A stretch of 64,000 bases of DNA from Chloroflexota bacterium (GCA_035652535.1 DASRDP010000058.1:1-64000); one strand, 5' to 3'. Shown: positions 1 through 9,208, numbered from the stretch's first letter. The notes: a model not told the origin generated them from the sequence alone. Numbers and translations are program-made.

Positions 1-133
1 GGTCGTTGGATGCGAGCATCACGGTCGGCGTCTCATTCTGGGCGGCCACCGAGCGCACCGGCGCAAGGAAGCCCAAACAGAGCGTGACCAGTACGATCCA
101 GATCAGCGGGCGCGGCAGTGAACTCTTAGACAT
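1..133 (-). CDS. N-terminal part of an exported protein, cut by the window edge
   Basis: Only the first 44 codons are inside the window. The peptide begins MSKSSLPRPL and continues with a hydrophobic stretch (about residues 10-24, IWIVLVTLCLGFLAP) and then SVAAQ, which reads as a Sec signal peptide with an A-x-A-like cleavage site near residue 30. An AGGAGG ribosome-binding site (138-143) lies four bases upstream of the ATG (131-133), so the start is well supported. The gene is divergent from the lipoprotein at 479. The mature protein is not visible, so no function can be given. Confidence 0.7.
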   Translation of the reverse strand, partial: MSKSSLPRPLIWIVLVTLCLGFLAPVRSVAAQNETPTVMLASND

Positions 134-478
134 ACACCCTCCTGTGTTTCGATGCGTTCCGCCATCCCGCCGGCCATGCAGGGCAACGGGCCGTTCATGC
201 TGGGATTGGAGGTGGCCGGTCGAGGGATGGCTGCGTTCCCGTTCGGTACGCGCAGGCGCACGTCCGGAGTATCTTTGCGGCGGAAACGTTGCCGGCGAAA
301 TAGAAGGCCGTGAACGACGCGTAAATTGGCGTTACCACCGGTTTACACCGGGGTGCGCGGTTCGCGCGCACCCCGAGGGGCCGGGCCTCGCGCGTCGTGA
401 TAGACTGATCGGCAGATCGTTGCGGACGAAAATCCGGGACGACAGCACCGCCGCTGCGGTACATCACCGGAGGGAGAT
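134..478. other. Divergent intergenic region
   Basis: No convincing gene lies between the divergent start codons at 133 and 479. Open frames here lack ribosome-binding sites and recognisable protein features. The region holds one strong inverted repeat (350-374) and must contain the promoters of both flanking genes, but I see no clear -35/-10 pair. Confidence 0.6.
350..374. repeat. Perfect 10-bp inverted repeat, loop of 5
   Basis: GGGGTGCGCG (350-359) pairs perfectly with CGCGCACCCC (365-374) around the loop GTTCG. No T run follows on either strand, so it is not a standard intrinsic terminator. Its place between two divergent genes suits an operator or an mRNA leader hairpin; the function is inference. 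Confidence 0.5.
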
Positions 479-2191
479 TTGCAGCATCGTTTCGTGAAGA
501 TCGCGTGGCTGATCGCGGTCGGAGGCGCGCTGGTGAGCTGCGCCCCGAGTCCCGCGCCCTCCGCCTCGCGGGCGGTGGAGTCGCCGGCGACGCAGGCTCA
601 GCGGACTCTGGTCATCGCGGTTCGCGGTGAGCTCCCGAGCGTCGCGGCGAAGCCGATCGTTCCGGTGACGGGCGCGCTCGCGCCGCCGACCACCCTCTTC
701 AACGCGACGCTCGACTACTCGGACGAGCGCGGCATCCCGCAGCCCTATCTCGCGGAGGCGCTGCCCCAGGTCAACACCGAGACGTGGCGTGTCTTGCCGG
801 ACGGGCGCATGGAAACGCAATACACCCTGAAGCCGAACCTTACGTGGCAGGATGGGACGACACTCACAGCGGACGACTTCGTGTTCGGATGGCGCGTGTA
901 CGCGACCCCGGACTTCGGCGTCTCCACGGCGCCGCCAGTCGGCCAGATGGAGGAGGTGAGCGCGCCCGACGCGCGAACCGTCCTGATTCGATGGAAGGGA
1001 CTCTACGGTGACGCGATTTCGATGCAGAATGACTTCCAGGCGCTGCCGCGTCACCTTCTCCAGGATTCGCTCGGCCAGCTCGATCCGGTCGCCTTCGCAG
1101 GCCTCGCCTTTTGGACCGGCGAGTATGTGGGGCTCGGCCCGTATCGCGTGAGCGGCTGGGAGCCAGGGACCTACATCGACGGGACCGCGTTCGATGGGTA
1201 TGTCTTCGGGCGACCGAAGATCGACAAGATTCGGGTCCAGGTGTTCAGCGATCCGAACGCAGCCATGGCTGGTCTCCTGTCCGGCCAAGTGCACTTCGTG
1301 GGCGACTTCGTCTTCTCGGAGACCGACGGGGCGACCCTCGAGGAACGGTGGGCGGGCACCGAAGGGGGGAAGGTGCTCTATGCCCCGGTCGAGCTGCGCC
1401 TGTCCGTGATCCAGCTCCGTCCGGAGTATGCGGACCCGGCTGCTCTCCTGGACGTGCGCGTTCGCCACGCGCTCGCCGATTCTATCGACGCCGCAACCGC
1501 AGTGGAGGTCCTCTCCGACAACAAGGGGTTGCTCACGACGACCCTCACGACACCGGCCTCGCCGTACTACAGCCAGATCGAGCCGGTGATCACCAAGCAC
1601 GGGTACGACCCCCGACAGGCGCAGCAATATCTCGAGGAGGCGGGCTACGTCAAAGGGGCGAACGGCATCTATGCGGATCGTTCGGGCAAGTCCCTGTCGC
1701 TCGGCGTGTGGTCTTCGAGCGGACCGAAGAACGAGCGCGAGGCGGCCGTCTACGCCGACAGCATGCGCCGCGTGGGAATCGACGCCTCGACAAACGTGTT
1801 CTCGGCGGAGCAGCTTCGCGACGCGCAGGCGCGCGCGCTGATCCCGGGAGTCGGGATTCGGGGATTCGGGCAGAAGCGAATCGAGGCGTACACGAGCCAG
1901 CAGATTCCACGCCCAGAGAATCGCTGGCAGGGGGACAATCGGGGCGGCTGGTCCAACGCAGAGTATGACCAGCTCATGGCCTCGTACGTGAAGACCCTCG
2001 ACACGAACCAGCGCGTGCAGCAGCTCGCACAGATGGAGAAGATCTTCTCTGAGGAGGTGCCCGGCATCCCGCACTTCTTCAGCGCCATCGTCAACGCGCA
2101 TACGTCGGACATTCAAGGCCCGGTCGCCCGCCAAACTCCGGAGTCCGGCATCGGATACCTGTACGTGCACAAGTGGACCTGGCGGTCATGA
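479..2191 (+). CDS. Peptide/oligopeptide ABC transporter substrate-binding lipoprotein (SBP_bac_5 family)
   Basis: A 570-residue extracytoplasmic solute-binding protein of the DppA/OppA type, expected to capture peptides or similar ligands at the membrane surface. The N-terminus has a basic start, a hydrophobic core and the lipobox LVSC with the acylated Cys at residue 21, followed by a Pro/Ser-rich linker. Family features include the long two-lobe fold, W-x-L-P-DG-R and LTADDFVFGWR in the first third, and a C-terminal region with Q-x-P-R-x-NRWQGDNRGG and FFSAIVNAHT. The TTG at 479 is chosen because GGAGGGA (469-475) precedes it; the next start, GTG 494, is too far from that site. No permease or ATPase genes follow, so it is an orphan binding protein. 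The stop overlaps the next gene as ATGA. Confidence 0.88.
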   Translation: MQHRFVKIAWLIAVGGALVSCAPSPAPSASRAVESPATQAQRTLVIAVRGELPSVAAKPIVPVTGALAPPTTLFNATLDYSDERGIPQPYLAEALPQVNTETWRVLPDGRMETQYTLKPNLTWQDGTTLTADDFVFGWRVYATPDFGVSTAPPVGQMEEVSAPDARTVLIRWKGLYGDAISMQNDFQALPRHLLQDSLGQLDPVAFAGLAFWTGEYVGLGPYRVSGWEPGTYIDGTAFDGYVFGRPKIDKIRVQVFSDPNAAMAGLLSGQVHFVGDFVFSETDGATLEERWAGTEGGKVLYAPVELRLSVIQLRPEYADPAALLDVRVRHALADSIDAATAVEVLSDNKGLLTTTLTTPASPYYSQIEPVITKHGYDPRQAQQYLEEAGYVKGANGIYADRSGKSLSLGVWSSSGPKNEREAAVYADSMRRVGIDASTNVFSAEQLRDAQARALIPGVGIRGFGQKRIEAYTSQQIPRPENRWQGDNRGGWSNAEYDQLMASYVKTLDTNQRVQQLAQMEKIFSEEVPGIPHFFSAIVNAHTSDIQGPVARQTPESGIGYLYVHKWTWRS

Positions 2192-2667
2192 GCCGCGAAG
2201 ACACGCTGCGCCAGCACGTGCTCGACCACTTGGCGCGCGCGACGGATCGCGGTTTTGAAGAGGCGATCCGCGACTTCCCCCTGGATGCGATCAATGCGCG
2301 GCCGCCCCGTGTGGACTACACGCCTTGGCACCTTGTCGAACACCTGCGCATCGGCCAATGGGATATTCTGGAATACATCCGGAACCCAAACCACGTCTCC
2401 CCGAAGTGGCCGGACGAGTACTGGCCGAAGCGGGACGCGGTGGCGGACGCGGCATCCTGGGCGCAGACGATCGACCGATTTCGGGCGGACCGTGCCGCCC
2501 TCGCCGCGTTGGTCGCGGACCCGGCGACGGACCTCCTCGCTCCAATACCCCACACCCCGGGGCACACGGTGCTGCGCGAGGTCTTTCTGGTCGCGGGCCA
2601 TTCGGCTGGCCATCTGGGCGAGTTCAGCATCCTGCGCCAGATCATGGACACCTGGCCGAGTCGATAA
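2188..2667 (+). CDS. DinB-like (DinB/YfiT superfamily) four-helix protein
   Basis: A 159-residue, mostly helical protein. It has the family pattern of His-containing helices that usually bind a divalent metal: WHLVEHLRIGQWDILEYI around residues 46-63 and VAGHSAGHLGEF near residue 140. Superfamily members include thiol-dependent transferases and damage-inducible proteins of unknown role, so a precise function cannot be assigned. It starts at ATG 2188, overlapping the stop of the binding-protein gene (ATGA), so the two are probably co-transcribed and translationally coupled. No signal peptide; cytoplasmic. Confidence 0.7.
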   Translation: MSREDTLRQHVLDHLARATDRGFEEAIRDFPLDAINARPPRVDYTPWHLVEHLRIGQWDILEYIRNPNHVSPKWPDEYWPKRDAVADAASWAQTIDRFRADRAALAALVADPATDLLAPIPHTPGHTVLREVFLVAGHSAGHLGEFSILRQIMDTWPSR

Positions 2668-2673
2668 CTTCTC

Positions 2674-4611
2674 ATGGCGCCTCCGATCCGCCGCGGCGGC
2701 TGGCTTGCTGTTGTTGCGCTAGGTCTCGTCGCTCTGCTCGCCGGACCGTCCGCGGGCGCTCAATCGGACTCAGCGTTGGGGAATCGATCGGCGCAGGTGC
2801 GGCCGGCTCCGACCAACCAGCGCACCGACGCTGGCAGGCCCGCACCCGGTCGCGTCGTAGTGCGCTTCCGCGCGGACGCGACCGCCGCTGATGTGAATCG
2901 CGCCCTGAGCGAGGAGGGCCTGTCGCCGGGACGGACGCTTGGGCGGCTTCACGGGGTCGTCGCCAGGGTCGATCCGGGGCGCGAAGCCGCCGTCATGGCG
3001 CGGCTGTCGGCGCACTCAGCCGTCGCATCCGTTGAACGCGACTTCATCGTCTCCACGCTCGGGAACCCTACACCCACGGACCCGCTGTATGCGACCGACC
3101 AGTGGAACCTTCCCCAGATCGGCATGCCGCAGGCGTGGGGAGTCACCGTCGGCGCATCGTCTGTCCGGGTTGCTGTCATCGACACCGGAATCGACTTTGC
3201 GCACGAGGACCTCGCAACCCAGTGGGCGTACGCATCTGGCCACTCCGCGGCGGATCACGTGTTCCTGTCCACCCCGCTGTCCTCCGGGTGCTCGGCCCCC
3301 GGCGAGCCGTCGGACGATAACGGTCACGGGAGTCACGTGTCGGGCACGATCGCCGCGGCGAGCACGATCTCCGGCGCGCCGTCGGTGGGCATCGCCGGCG
3401 TCGCGCCAGGCCTGCGCGTCATCCCACTGAAAGCGCTGGACTGCCAGGGGAGCGGCTACCTGTCCGATGTGGCCGCCGCCATTGACTTTGCGGCCACCTC
3501 GGGCGCCGTCGCGATCAACATGAGTCTGGGCGGCGCCCTCGACACCGGATGTCCAGGCTATCTCCAGTCTGCCATCGACCACGCGACCGCCAATGGGCTC
3601 GTCGTCGTCGCCGCGGCGGGAAACGACGGGACGTCGGACCTCGAATATCCGGCCGGGTGCAACGGCGTGGCCGGCGTGGGGGCGACCGATAGCTCGGATC
3701 GCCACGCGGCCTTTTCGAATCAGAATTCCTCCGTCGCGATCACGGCGCCAGGCGTGCGCATCGTTGCGCCGTGGAACGATGGCGGGTATGCCGAAGCGAG
3801 CGGGACGTCGATGTCGACGCCGCACGTGTCCGCTTGCGCCGCCCTGATGAAGTCGGCGAGCCCGGGAGCGACTGCCAGCACGATTCTCTCGATACTCGAG
3901 GGCACGGCCGCGGACCTCGGCGCGCCGGGATGGGACTCGTCCTTCGGATGGGGACGACTCAACTGCGGCGCCGCGGTTTCCACTATCGCGACCGGCTCGA
4001 CCGGACAGCCGACCGGCACGCCGTCGCCCGGGACGACGGCGACGCCCCCGGTCACAGGAACGCCATCGCCCGGGTCGATCGGCGGGCGGAACCTCGCCGT
4101 GACAGCAGCGGCATCCGGCGTCCAGCTGAGCTGGGACCCCGGCACCGGCCAATCTGGATATCTGGTGGCGCGTCTCGCGAACGGCGTGCTCAGTCTGCTG
4201 CCACCTGCGCCGCTGCCCGCCAGCCAGACGGGATACCTCGACACTGGAGCGGTCCCCGGACTCAACTGCTACTCGGTGTTTCCGCTGGGTCCAGTTCCCC
4301 AGCAGCAGTCGGATCTCGAGTGCGCGTCCATCGGCGTCCACACGCCTGCCGGGAACCCGCAGAATCTCACTGTGCGGCTGAATCAGTCCACCATGGCGGC
4401 GCTCACCTGGGGCCCGCCGAACGGACCAGCGCCTACCGGGTACGTTCTCGCGACGATCGGGGCGGGAACAGAAATGCTCGCCAACAGCGTGACGAGCGCG
4501 AGCCGTCCGACAAACGGCTTGACCTGCTTCATCGTGGGCGCGCTGAACGGGAGCGCACTCGTCGGATACAGCGACATCGTGTGCGGCCTGCCCGGCTTCT
4601 CGACCTTCTAA
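2674..4611 (+). CDS. Secreted subtilisin-like serine protease (peptidase family S8)
   Basis: A 645-residue exported protease. Residues 1-29 form a signal peptide (RR-GGW then a hydrophobic core, ending SAGAQ). An inhibitor-like propeptide occupies about residues 45-120 (VVVRFRADATAADVN, then VASVERDF). The catalytic domain spans about 130-435 with the full triad: Asp170 in VIDTGID, His218 in NGHGSHVSGT and Ser379 in GTSMSTPHVS. After it comes a Thr/Pro/Gly linker with the repeated unit GTPSPG (about residues 446-470), then two fibronectin type III-like modules (about 470-645), probably for substrate or surface binding. Expected to be secreted, autoprocessed and released or wall-associated. 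No ribosome-binding site stands out before ATG 2674, only six bases after the preceding stop. Confidence 0.93.
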   Translation: MAPPIRRGGWLAVVALGLVALLAGPSAGAQSDSALGNRSAQVRPAPTNQRTDAGRPAPGRVVVRFRADATAADVNRALSEEGLSPGRTLGRLHGVVARVDPGREAAVMARLSAHSAVASVERDFIVSTLGNPTPTDPLYATDQWNLPQIGMPQAWGVTVGASSVRVAVIDTGIDFAHEDLATQWAYASGHSAADHVFLSTPLSSGCSAPGEPSDDNGHGSHVSGTIAAASTISGAPSVGIAGVAPGLRVIPLKALDCQGSGYLSDVAAAIDFAATSGAVAINMSLGGALDTGCPGYLQSAIDHATANGLVVVAAAGNDGTSDLEYPAGCNGVAGVGATDSSDRHAAFSNQNSSVAITAPGVRIVAPWNDGGYAEASGTSMSTPHVSACAALMKSASPGATASTILSILEGTAADLGAPGWDSSFGWGRLNCGAAVSTIATGSTGQPTGTPSPGTTATPPVTGTPSPGSIGGRNLAVTAAASGVQLSWDPGTGQSGYLVARLANGVLSLLPPAPLPASQTGYLDTGAVPGLNCYSVFPLGPVPQQQSDLECASIGVHTPAGNPQNLTVRLNQSTMAALTWGPPNGPAPTGYVLATIGAGTEMLANSVTSASRPTNGLTCFIVGALNGSALVGYSDIVCGLPGFSTF

Positions 4612-4728
4612 CCGTTCGGCTCTGCTTCGCGCGCACAGGCATGAATTGACCAGCGCTGCGAGATCAGGTACCGTTCGTGGCCGACGAGGGCCCGCGCGGC
4701 CCAACGACGCATGGCAGGAGTCGCGCTC

Positions 4729-5232
4729 ATGCGATGGGAATACGACCCCAACCACTCCCGCATCGGATTCTCTGCGCGCCACCTGGGCATCAGCACCATT
4801 CGGGGCCAGTTCGATCGCGCCGACGTTCAAGTGGATCTCGAATCCGACGACCCGACGCAATGGCGGCTGTCGGCGACCATCGCGGCCGACAGCATCAATA
4901 CGGGATTGGAGCGCCGCGACGACGCGCTGCGCGGCGAGAACTACCTCAACGTTGCGCGCTATCCCACCATTCGATTCGAGTCCCTCCGCGCGGAGCGGTG
5001 CGACGACGGGTACGTGCTCATCGGGGCGCTCACGATTCTGGAGACGACGCGCGAAGTGGAGCTGGCCGTCGCGTACAACGGCGAGGCCGAGGATCGGAAT
5101 CTCATGCATCGGGGGTTCTCGGCCAGCGCGATGATCGATCGCTTCGACTTCGCGCTTGGGGACCCCAAGGTCACGTGGACCGTGGGCGACACGATCCGCC
5201 TCGAGCTGGACATGGAGGCCGTTCAGAAATAG
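4729..5232 (+). CDS. YceI family lipocalin-like protein
   Basis: A 167-residue protein of the YceI family, whose beta-barrel fold in known members binds isoprenoid-type hydrophobic ligands. Family marks are the opening W-x-x-D-P-x-HS-x-IGFSARHL, the glycine-rich IRGQFD, the SINTG motif, the R-DD-L-RGENYLNV block and FDFALG near the end. There is no signal peptide, so this version is cytoplasmic. ATG 4729 is preferred over the in-frame ATG 4711 because GGAG ends eight bases before it and the protein then begins where the family normally does. It ends four bases from the end of the convergent VWA gene. Confidence 0.88.
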   Translation: MRWEYDPNHSRIGFSARHLGISTIRGQFDRADVQVDLESDDPTQWRLSATIAADSINTGLERRDDALRGENYLNVARYPTIRFESLRAERCDDGYVLIGALTILETTREVELAVAYNGEAEDRNLMHRGFSASAMIDRFDFALGDPKVTWTVGDTIRLELDMEAVQK

Positions 5233-5236
5233 ACGG

Positions 5237-7225
5237 CTACGCGGGCGCCCGGCGGTTTTTCACATAGTCGACGATCAGATACTCGCCGAGGCGGCTGGGG
5301 TCCGCAAAGAAGATCCGCCCGCGGTTGATCTTCGTCATGCTCTTGATGAAGGTCGTCACGACGGGCTCCGTGTCGAGCATGAATGTGTTGACCCGGATCC
5401 CATCGCGCGTGCAGCGGGTCACCTCACGAAGCGTGTCGTCCATGGCTTGCCGCATGCTCCAGCCGCCTTCGTAGCTGCCGAACCCCCAGGCATTCGCATG
5501 GGGCTCGCCATCCGTGATCAAGATGATCTGCTTCGTGCCGCCGCGTTTCTTCCCGAGCATGGCTCGAGCCTGGCGCAGCGCTTCCGGAAAGTCGGTGCCC
5601 CGCGGGTCGATCCAGTAGGTCTCGAGCAGCATGTGGGGCTCCAATGGAAGCACGAAGTAGGAGAAGGCGGCGACCTGGAGCGTGTCGCGGGGGAACTTCG
5701 TGCGAATCAGACTATCCAGCGCGAGGGCGACCTTTCGCCCCGCCTGAAACCGGCCCCCGTGCATCATCGAATAGCTCATATCCAGCATGATGACGGTTGT
5801 GCATTGATTGACCGACGCCGTCTGGAACACGTCGAAGTCATCCTTCGCGAGCTGAATGGGCGTCCCCGGTCCTTGTCTGCGGAGTGCGTTCATCAAGGTT
5901 CCGTTCGTGTCGATCTCGAGCGCGTCGCCGAAGGTATAGGGTTTCGTGTCGTCGAGCCGTTCCACGCCCCATCCCCAGCGCGTCAAGGAATGCTCGCCGG
6001 CAAGGCCGCCCTCCGCGCGCTCGAAGATACTTTCGAGCGCGCGTTCGCCGATCTTCCGCATGGCTCGGGGTGTAAGGGTCCACTGTTTCCCGTTTCGCTG
6101 GATGAGTCCCGCTTCCTCCAGCATCCGGACGAAATCGCGCAGCTCCTCTGCAATCTGGCGGGCATCATCTCCGACGAGCCGTCCGATTTCCTCGGCATCG
6201 ATTCTGCTGGCGTCATTCGTGCGCGCCGCGTCGATCAGCTCGCGCTCCAGCTCGTCAAGCCCGTGCATGTCGCCCATGAGGCGCATCGCCTCCTGAAGGG
6301 TGATGGGCTCGTCCCCGGCGAAGTCATACGCGTCCCATCGCGCGTCGGGAGACATGCCGTCGAGACTCGCCATGAGGTGGGCCAGATCGCGCTGCAACTC
6401 CTCATCCTGGAAGAGCGGCTCGAGCATCTGCTCGAGCTCGCGCCGCATGTCGGGCGTCATTGAATCGAGCAGAGCCTGCATCTGCGCCATTTGCTGCTGC
6501 ATGTGCTGCGCGAGCTGCTCCACGCTGGCGATGCCGGGGGGAAACATGTGCCCCCATTTTTTCATGAAGCCTTCGAATCCGGAATCATCGCCGTGGCGAT
6601 GCTCATCGAGCAGTTGGTTCAGGTCGCGCACCATCTGCCCGATCTGGCGCATCGAATCGGGCGTCATGGCGCCGATGCTTTGCTTCAATCCCTGGAAATA
6701 TGCGTCCATGACCTGCTGCTGGAGCGACTTGAGGAGGTCCTGGAACTGCTGCGCCGCGCCCTGGTCCATGAACTCGTAGTCTCGAAGCTGCTGAATCCGC
6801 CCGCCAACGTCCGTTGGGAGCGATTGCAGTCGATCGAGACGCTTCTGTGCCATACCCTTGAGCATCTCGCGCAGGTCGTCGCCGCCGGGGCCCTCCTGGC
6901 TCTGGGCCAGACGCCGTTCGATCGCCTCGCGCTCGGCCTTCACGATCTCGTCGAGCTGCTTGTTGATGTCGCCGATGATGGAGCCGAGGTTGTAGCGCTG
7001 GAGGTTCTGTCCTCGGCGCTCGCGAAGCCGCTCGAGCAGGTCTCGCAGCCCCGACATCCGCCGGCCCGACGGAAGCTGCGCGCCGCGTTGGAGCATTTCG
7101 CGCAGCGTTCCCCAAAGATCGCCATCTTCGAGCATCCGGTCTGCCAGGTGGTCCATGAGATCGCTGGCCGTAAAGGGCTCGACAGCTTGCGAGCCGTCCC
7201 AGCGGCTGTAGTGGTAGACCGGCAT
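5237..7225 (-). CDS. von Willebrand factor A (VWA) domain protein
   Basis: A 662-residue soluble protein. Residues 1-450 are helical, rich in Gln, Met and charged residues, with long coiled-coil-like stretches. The C-terminal VWA domain begins near residue 476 and has an intact metal-ion-dependent adhesion site: D482-x-S-x-S (DMSYS), the Thr of GTDFPEAL and the Asp of ITDGEPHAN. Such proteins usually work with a MoxR-type AAA+ ATPase in assembling or activating other proteins, but no MoxR gene is present in the window. ATG 7225 is chosen over the longer frame from 7288 because GAGAGG precedes it and the peptide then starts MPVYHYSRWDG. Function is inferred from the domain only. Confidence 0.82.
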   Translation of the reverse strand: MPVYHYSRWDGSQAVEPFTASDLMDHLADRMLEDGDLWGTLREMLQRGAQLPSGRRMSGLRDLLERLRERRGQNLQRYNLGSIIGDINKQLDEIVKAEREAIERRLAQSQEGPGGDDLREMLKGMAQKRLDRLQSLPTDVGGRIQQLRDYEFMDQGAAQQFQDLLKSLQQQVMDAYFQGLKQSIGAMTPDSMRQIGQMVRDLNQLLDEHRHGDDSGFEGFMKKWGHMFPPGIASVEQLAQHMQQQMAQMQALLDSMTPDMRRELEQMLEPLFQDEELQRDLAHLMASLDGMSPDARWDAYDFAGDEPITLQEAMRLMGDMHGLDELERELIDAARTNDASRIDAEEIGRLVGDDARQIAEELRDFVRMLEEAGLIQRNGKQWTLTPRAMRKIGERALESIFERAEGGLAGEHSLTRWGWGVERLDDTKPYTFGDALEIDTNGTLMNALRRQGPGTPIQLAKDDFDVFQTASVNQCTTVIMLDMSYSMMHGGRFQAGRKVALALDSLIRTKFPRDTLQVAAFSYFVLPLEPHMLLETYWIDPRGTDFPEALRQARAMLGKKRGGTKQIILITDGEPHANAWGFGSYEGGWSMRQAMDDTLREVTRCTRDGIRVNTFMLDTEPVVTTFIKSMTKINRGRIFFADPSRLGEYLIVDYVKNRRAPA

Positions 7226-7421
7226 GAGACTAACCTCTCGTTCGGCTCCATTCGTCAGGGGCGCGGCGTTGTTCCTGGACGATAGCAAAGATCACCGGCC
7301 AAAGCCACGCGGGCAGCGCACGCCGCGCGCGATCGGTGGGGTAAGCTATCGGAGCGGAAGTCTCGGCTCTTGTTGCGAGGTCGCGGTGGGTGCGCCGGTC
7401 CGTCCTAACGGGGAGTCCGTC

Positions 7422-7934
7422 GTGTTGCGTAGCGCCCGGCTCGACGAGTTTTCTGCCGCGTCGGACCTGATCCGGGCAGCCTATCGGGAATACGCGGCAC
7501 GTATGCCCGATCGGTGGCAACGCTATCTCGATCGGGCTGCCGACGTGTGGAGCCGCGCCGATGAGGGCGAGCTCCTGGTGGCGGAGCGCGACGGGAGTAT
7601 CGTCGGCTCCGTGACCTTCTACCATCCGGGGCCACAGGCGGCGGCGCAAGGGTGGCCGGAGGGCTGGGCGGGAATCCGCCTCCTCGCCGTTCCGCCTGCC
7701 GAGCGCGGCCGAGGCTTTGGCCGCGCCATCATGGAGGCGACCGTCGAGCGTGCGCGCCAGATCGGCGCCGGAGCGCTCGCGCTGCATACAACCGAGATGA
7801 TGGCCATCGCGCGGGCGATGTACGAGCGAATGGGTTTCGAGCGGGTGCCGGAATACGACTTCCACCCGTCGTCGGGGCGCACGGTTATGGCGTACCGTTT
7901 CTTGCTGAAATCCAACGCAGCGGCGAGTGGGTGA
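7422..7934 (+). CDS. GNAT family N-acetyltransferase
   Basis: A 170-residue single-domain acetyltransferase. It contains the acetyl-CoA-binding motif A, LLAVPPAERGRGFGRAIM (about residues 88-105), and the later LHTTEMMAIARAMYERMGF helix typical of the fold. The substrate is unknown. GTG 7422 is chosen because GGGGAG (7410-7415) lies six bases upstream and the protein then starts at the beginning of the GNAT fold (MLRSARLDEF); the reading frame is open further upstream but that part lacks coding features. Divergent from the VWA gene. Confidence 0.85.
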   Translation: MLRSARLDEFSAASDLIRAAYREYAARMPDRWQRYLDRAADVWSRADEGELLVAERDGSIVGSVTFYHPGPQAAAQGWPEGWAGIRLLAVPPAERGRGFGRAIMEATVERARQIGAGALALHTTEMMAIARAMYERMGFERVPEYDFHPSSGRTVMAYRFLLKSNAAASG

Positions 7935-8008
7935 CCGATGCAGGGTATGATCGACGTCAAATAGCCCGGCCGAGCGTCGGACGACGAGACGAGAGGAGGA
8001 CAGACGGG

Positions 8009-9208
8009 ATGGCGACCCAGGTTGCGACGAAATACAACGTCGGTGGTGTGCTGCTCGATCGACCCTTCAAGGTGCGTCGGTTGGGCCATTTTGGCTTCAA
8101 CGCCACCAACATCGACGCGTGCACCCACTTTTACAGCGATCTCCTCGGGTTCAAGATCTCCGACGAGGGACCGGTCGGTGGCGGCCACTTCATGCGCTTT
8201 GGCACCGACCACCATGCATTCGCGATGTTCAACCGACAGGCGATGGAGGCGCGCGCGGCGGCGTCGGGAGCGCCTCCGGGACGTCCCGACAACACCATCA
8301 ACCAGATCACCTGGCAGACCCAGAGTCTGAGCGAACCGGTGAATGCCGTCGACTACCTGAAGGAGCGGGGTATCCCCATTCAGCGAACCGGGCGGGATGG
8401 AGCGGGATCCAACTGGGCCACCTATTTCCCCGACCCGGACGGGCACATCAATGAGCTGTACTACGGCATCGAGCAGATCGGATGGGACGGCCACTCCAAG
8501 CCCGCGGAATACCGCCGTCCCATTCGCGAAAAGGTGGTGCTACCGGTCAAATCCGAGCTCGAAGAAGTCGAGGAATCGCTGGCGACGACCGGCGTCCCGT
8601 TTACCGCGGGCTATCGCCATGTGGAGACGATGCCGGCGATCTACGACGTATCCGGCGTCATGCTCCCGCGGCCCTTCAAGATTGTGCGCCACGGGCCCGT
8701 CTGCATCTTCGTTGAGGACGTCGATCGTGCTACGGCCTTCTACACCGATGTCGTGGGCCTCGAGGTCACGGAAGATTCTGTGTGGCAGGGGGATCGGTGC
8801 CGCTTCCTCCGCTGCAATACGGAGCACCACTCCATCGGACTGTTTCCGAAGAGCTGGCGCGACCGGCTGGGATTGAGCGCCCACACCTCGTGCATGTCCT
8901 TTGGCGTGCAGGTCGCGAACTATCAGCAGCTCCGCGACGGGGTGCGCTTCCTCCGGGAGCACGGCGTTCGCGTGGAGACGAACCTCATTCCGCCTGTGCT
9001 CTACCCCGGCATCGACTACTGCGCGCACGCGTTCGACCCCGATGGCCACTGCATCCAGATCTACTACTACATGGAGCAGGTCGGCTGGGACGGGACCCCG
9101 CATCCACGGTCGGCACGACGGCAGATCGATCCGACCAACTGGCCGGAGGTTCTGGAGCCGTTGAGCGACACGTACAAGGGCGAGCCGTTTCTCGGTCCGT
9201 GGGGCTGA
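8009..9208 (+). CDS. Two-domain VOC-superfamily protein, extradiol dioxygenase-like
   Basis: A 399-residue protein made of two homologous vicinal-oxygen-chelate domains (about 20-165 and 220-365). Both carry the same signature blocks: RPFK near the start, HH near the fourth strand (TDHHAFAMF, TEHHSIGLF), and a C-terminal DPDGH followed by YY-x-x-EQ-x-GWDG. The overall form is that of type I ring-cleavage dioxygenases. By my alignment, domain 1 offers His27, Gln99 and Glu149 at the metal positions, whereas domain 2 has Pro230, Cys295 and Gln350, so domain 2 looks structural. Substrate unknown; neighbours suggest an aromatic or meta-cleavage substrate. ATG 8009 follows the ribosome-binding site GAGAGGAGGA (7991-8000). 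Confidence 0.82.
   Translation: MATQVATKYNVGGVLLDRPFKVRRLGHFGFNATNIDACTHFYSDLLGFKISDEGPVGGGHFMRFGTDHHAFAMFNRQAMEARAAASGAPPGRPDNTINQITWQTQSLSEPVNAVDYLKERGIPIQRTGRDGAGSNWATYFPDPDGHINELYYGIEQIGWDGHSKPAEYRRPIREKVVLPVKSELEEVEESLATTGVPFTAGYRHVETMPAIYDVSGVMLPRPFKIVRHGPVCIFVEDVDRATAFYTDVVGLEVTEDSVWQGDRCRFLRCNTEHHSIGLFPKSWRDRLGLSAHTSCMSFGVQVANYQQLRDGVRFLREHGVRVETNLIPPVLYPGIDYCAHAFDPDGHCIQIYYYMEQVGWDGTPHPRSARRQIDPTNWPEVLEPLSDTYKGEPFLGPWG

Noticed and set aside
464-2170. Long minus-strand open frame of 568 codons opposite the lipoprotein gene
   Set aside because: It mirrors a well-supported gene, has no recognisable motif, and is Arg/His/Val-rich as expected for the antisense of GC-rich coding sequence.
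3016-5109. Minus-strand open frame of 697 codons across the S8 protease and YceI genes
   Set aside because: Spans two real genes on the other strand and has the composition of an antisense shadow.
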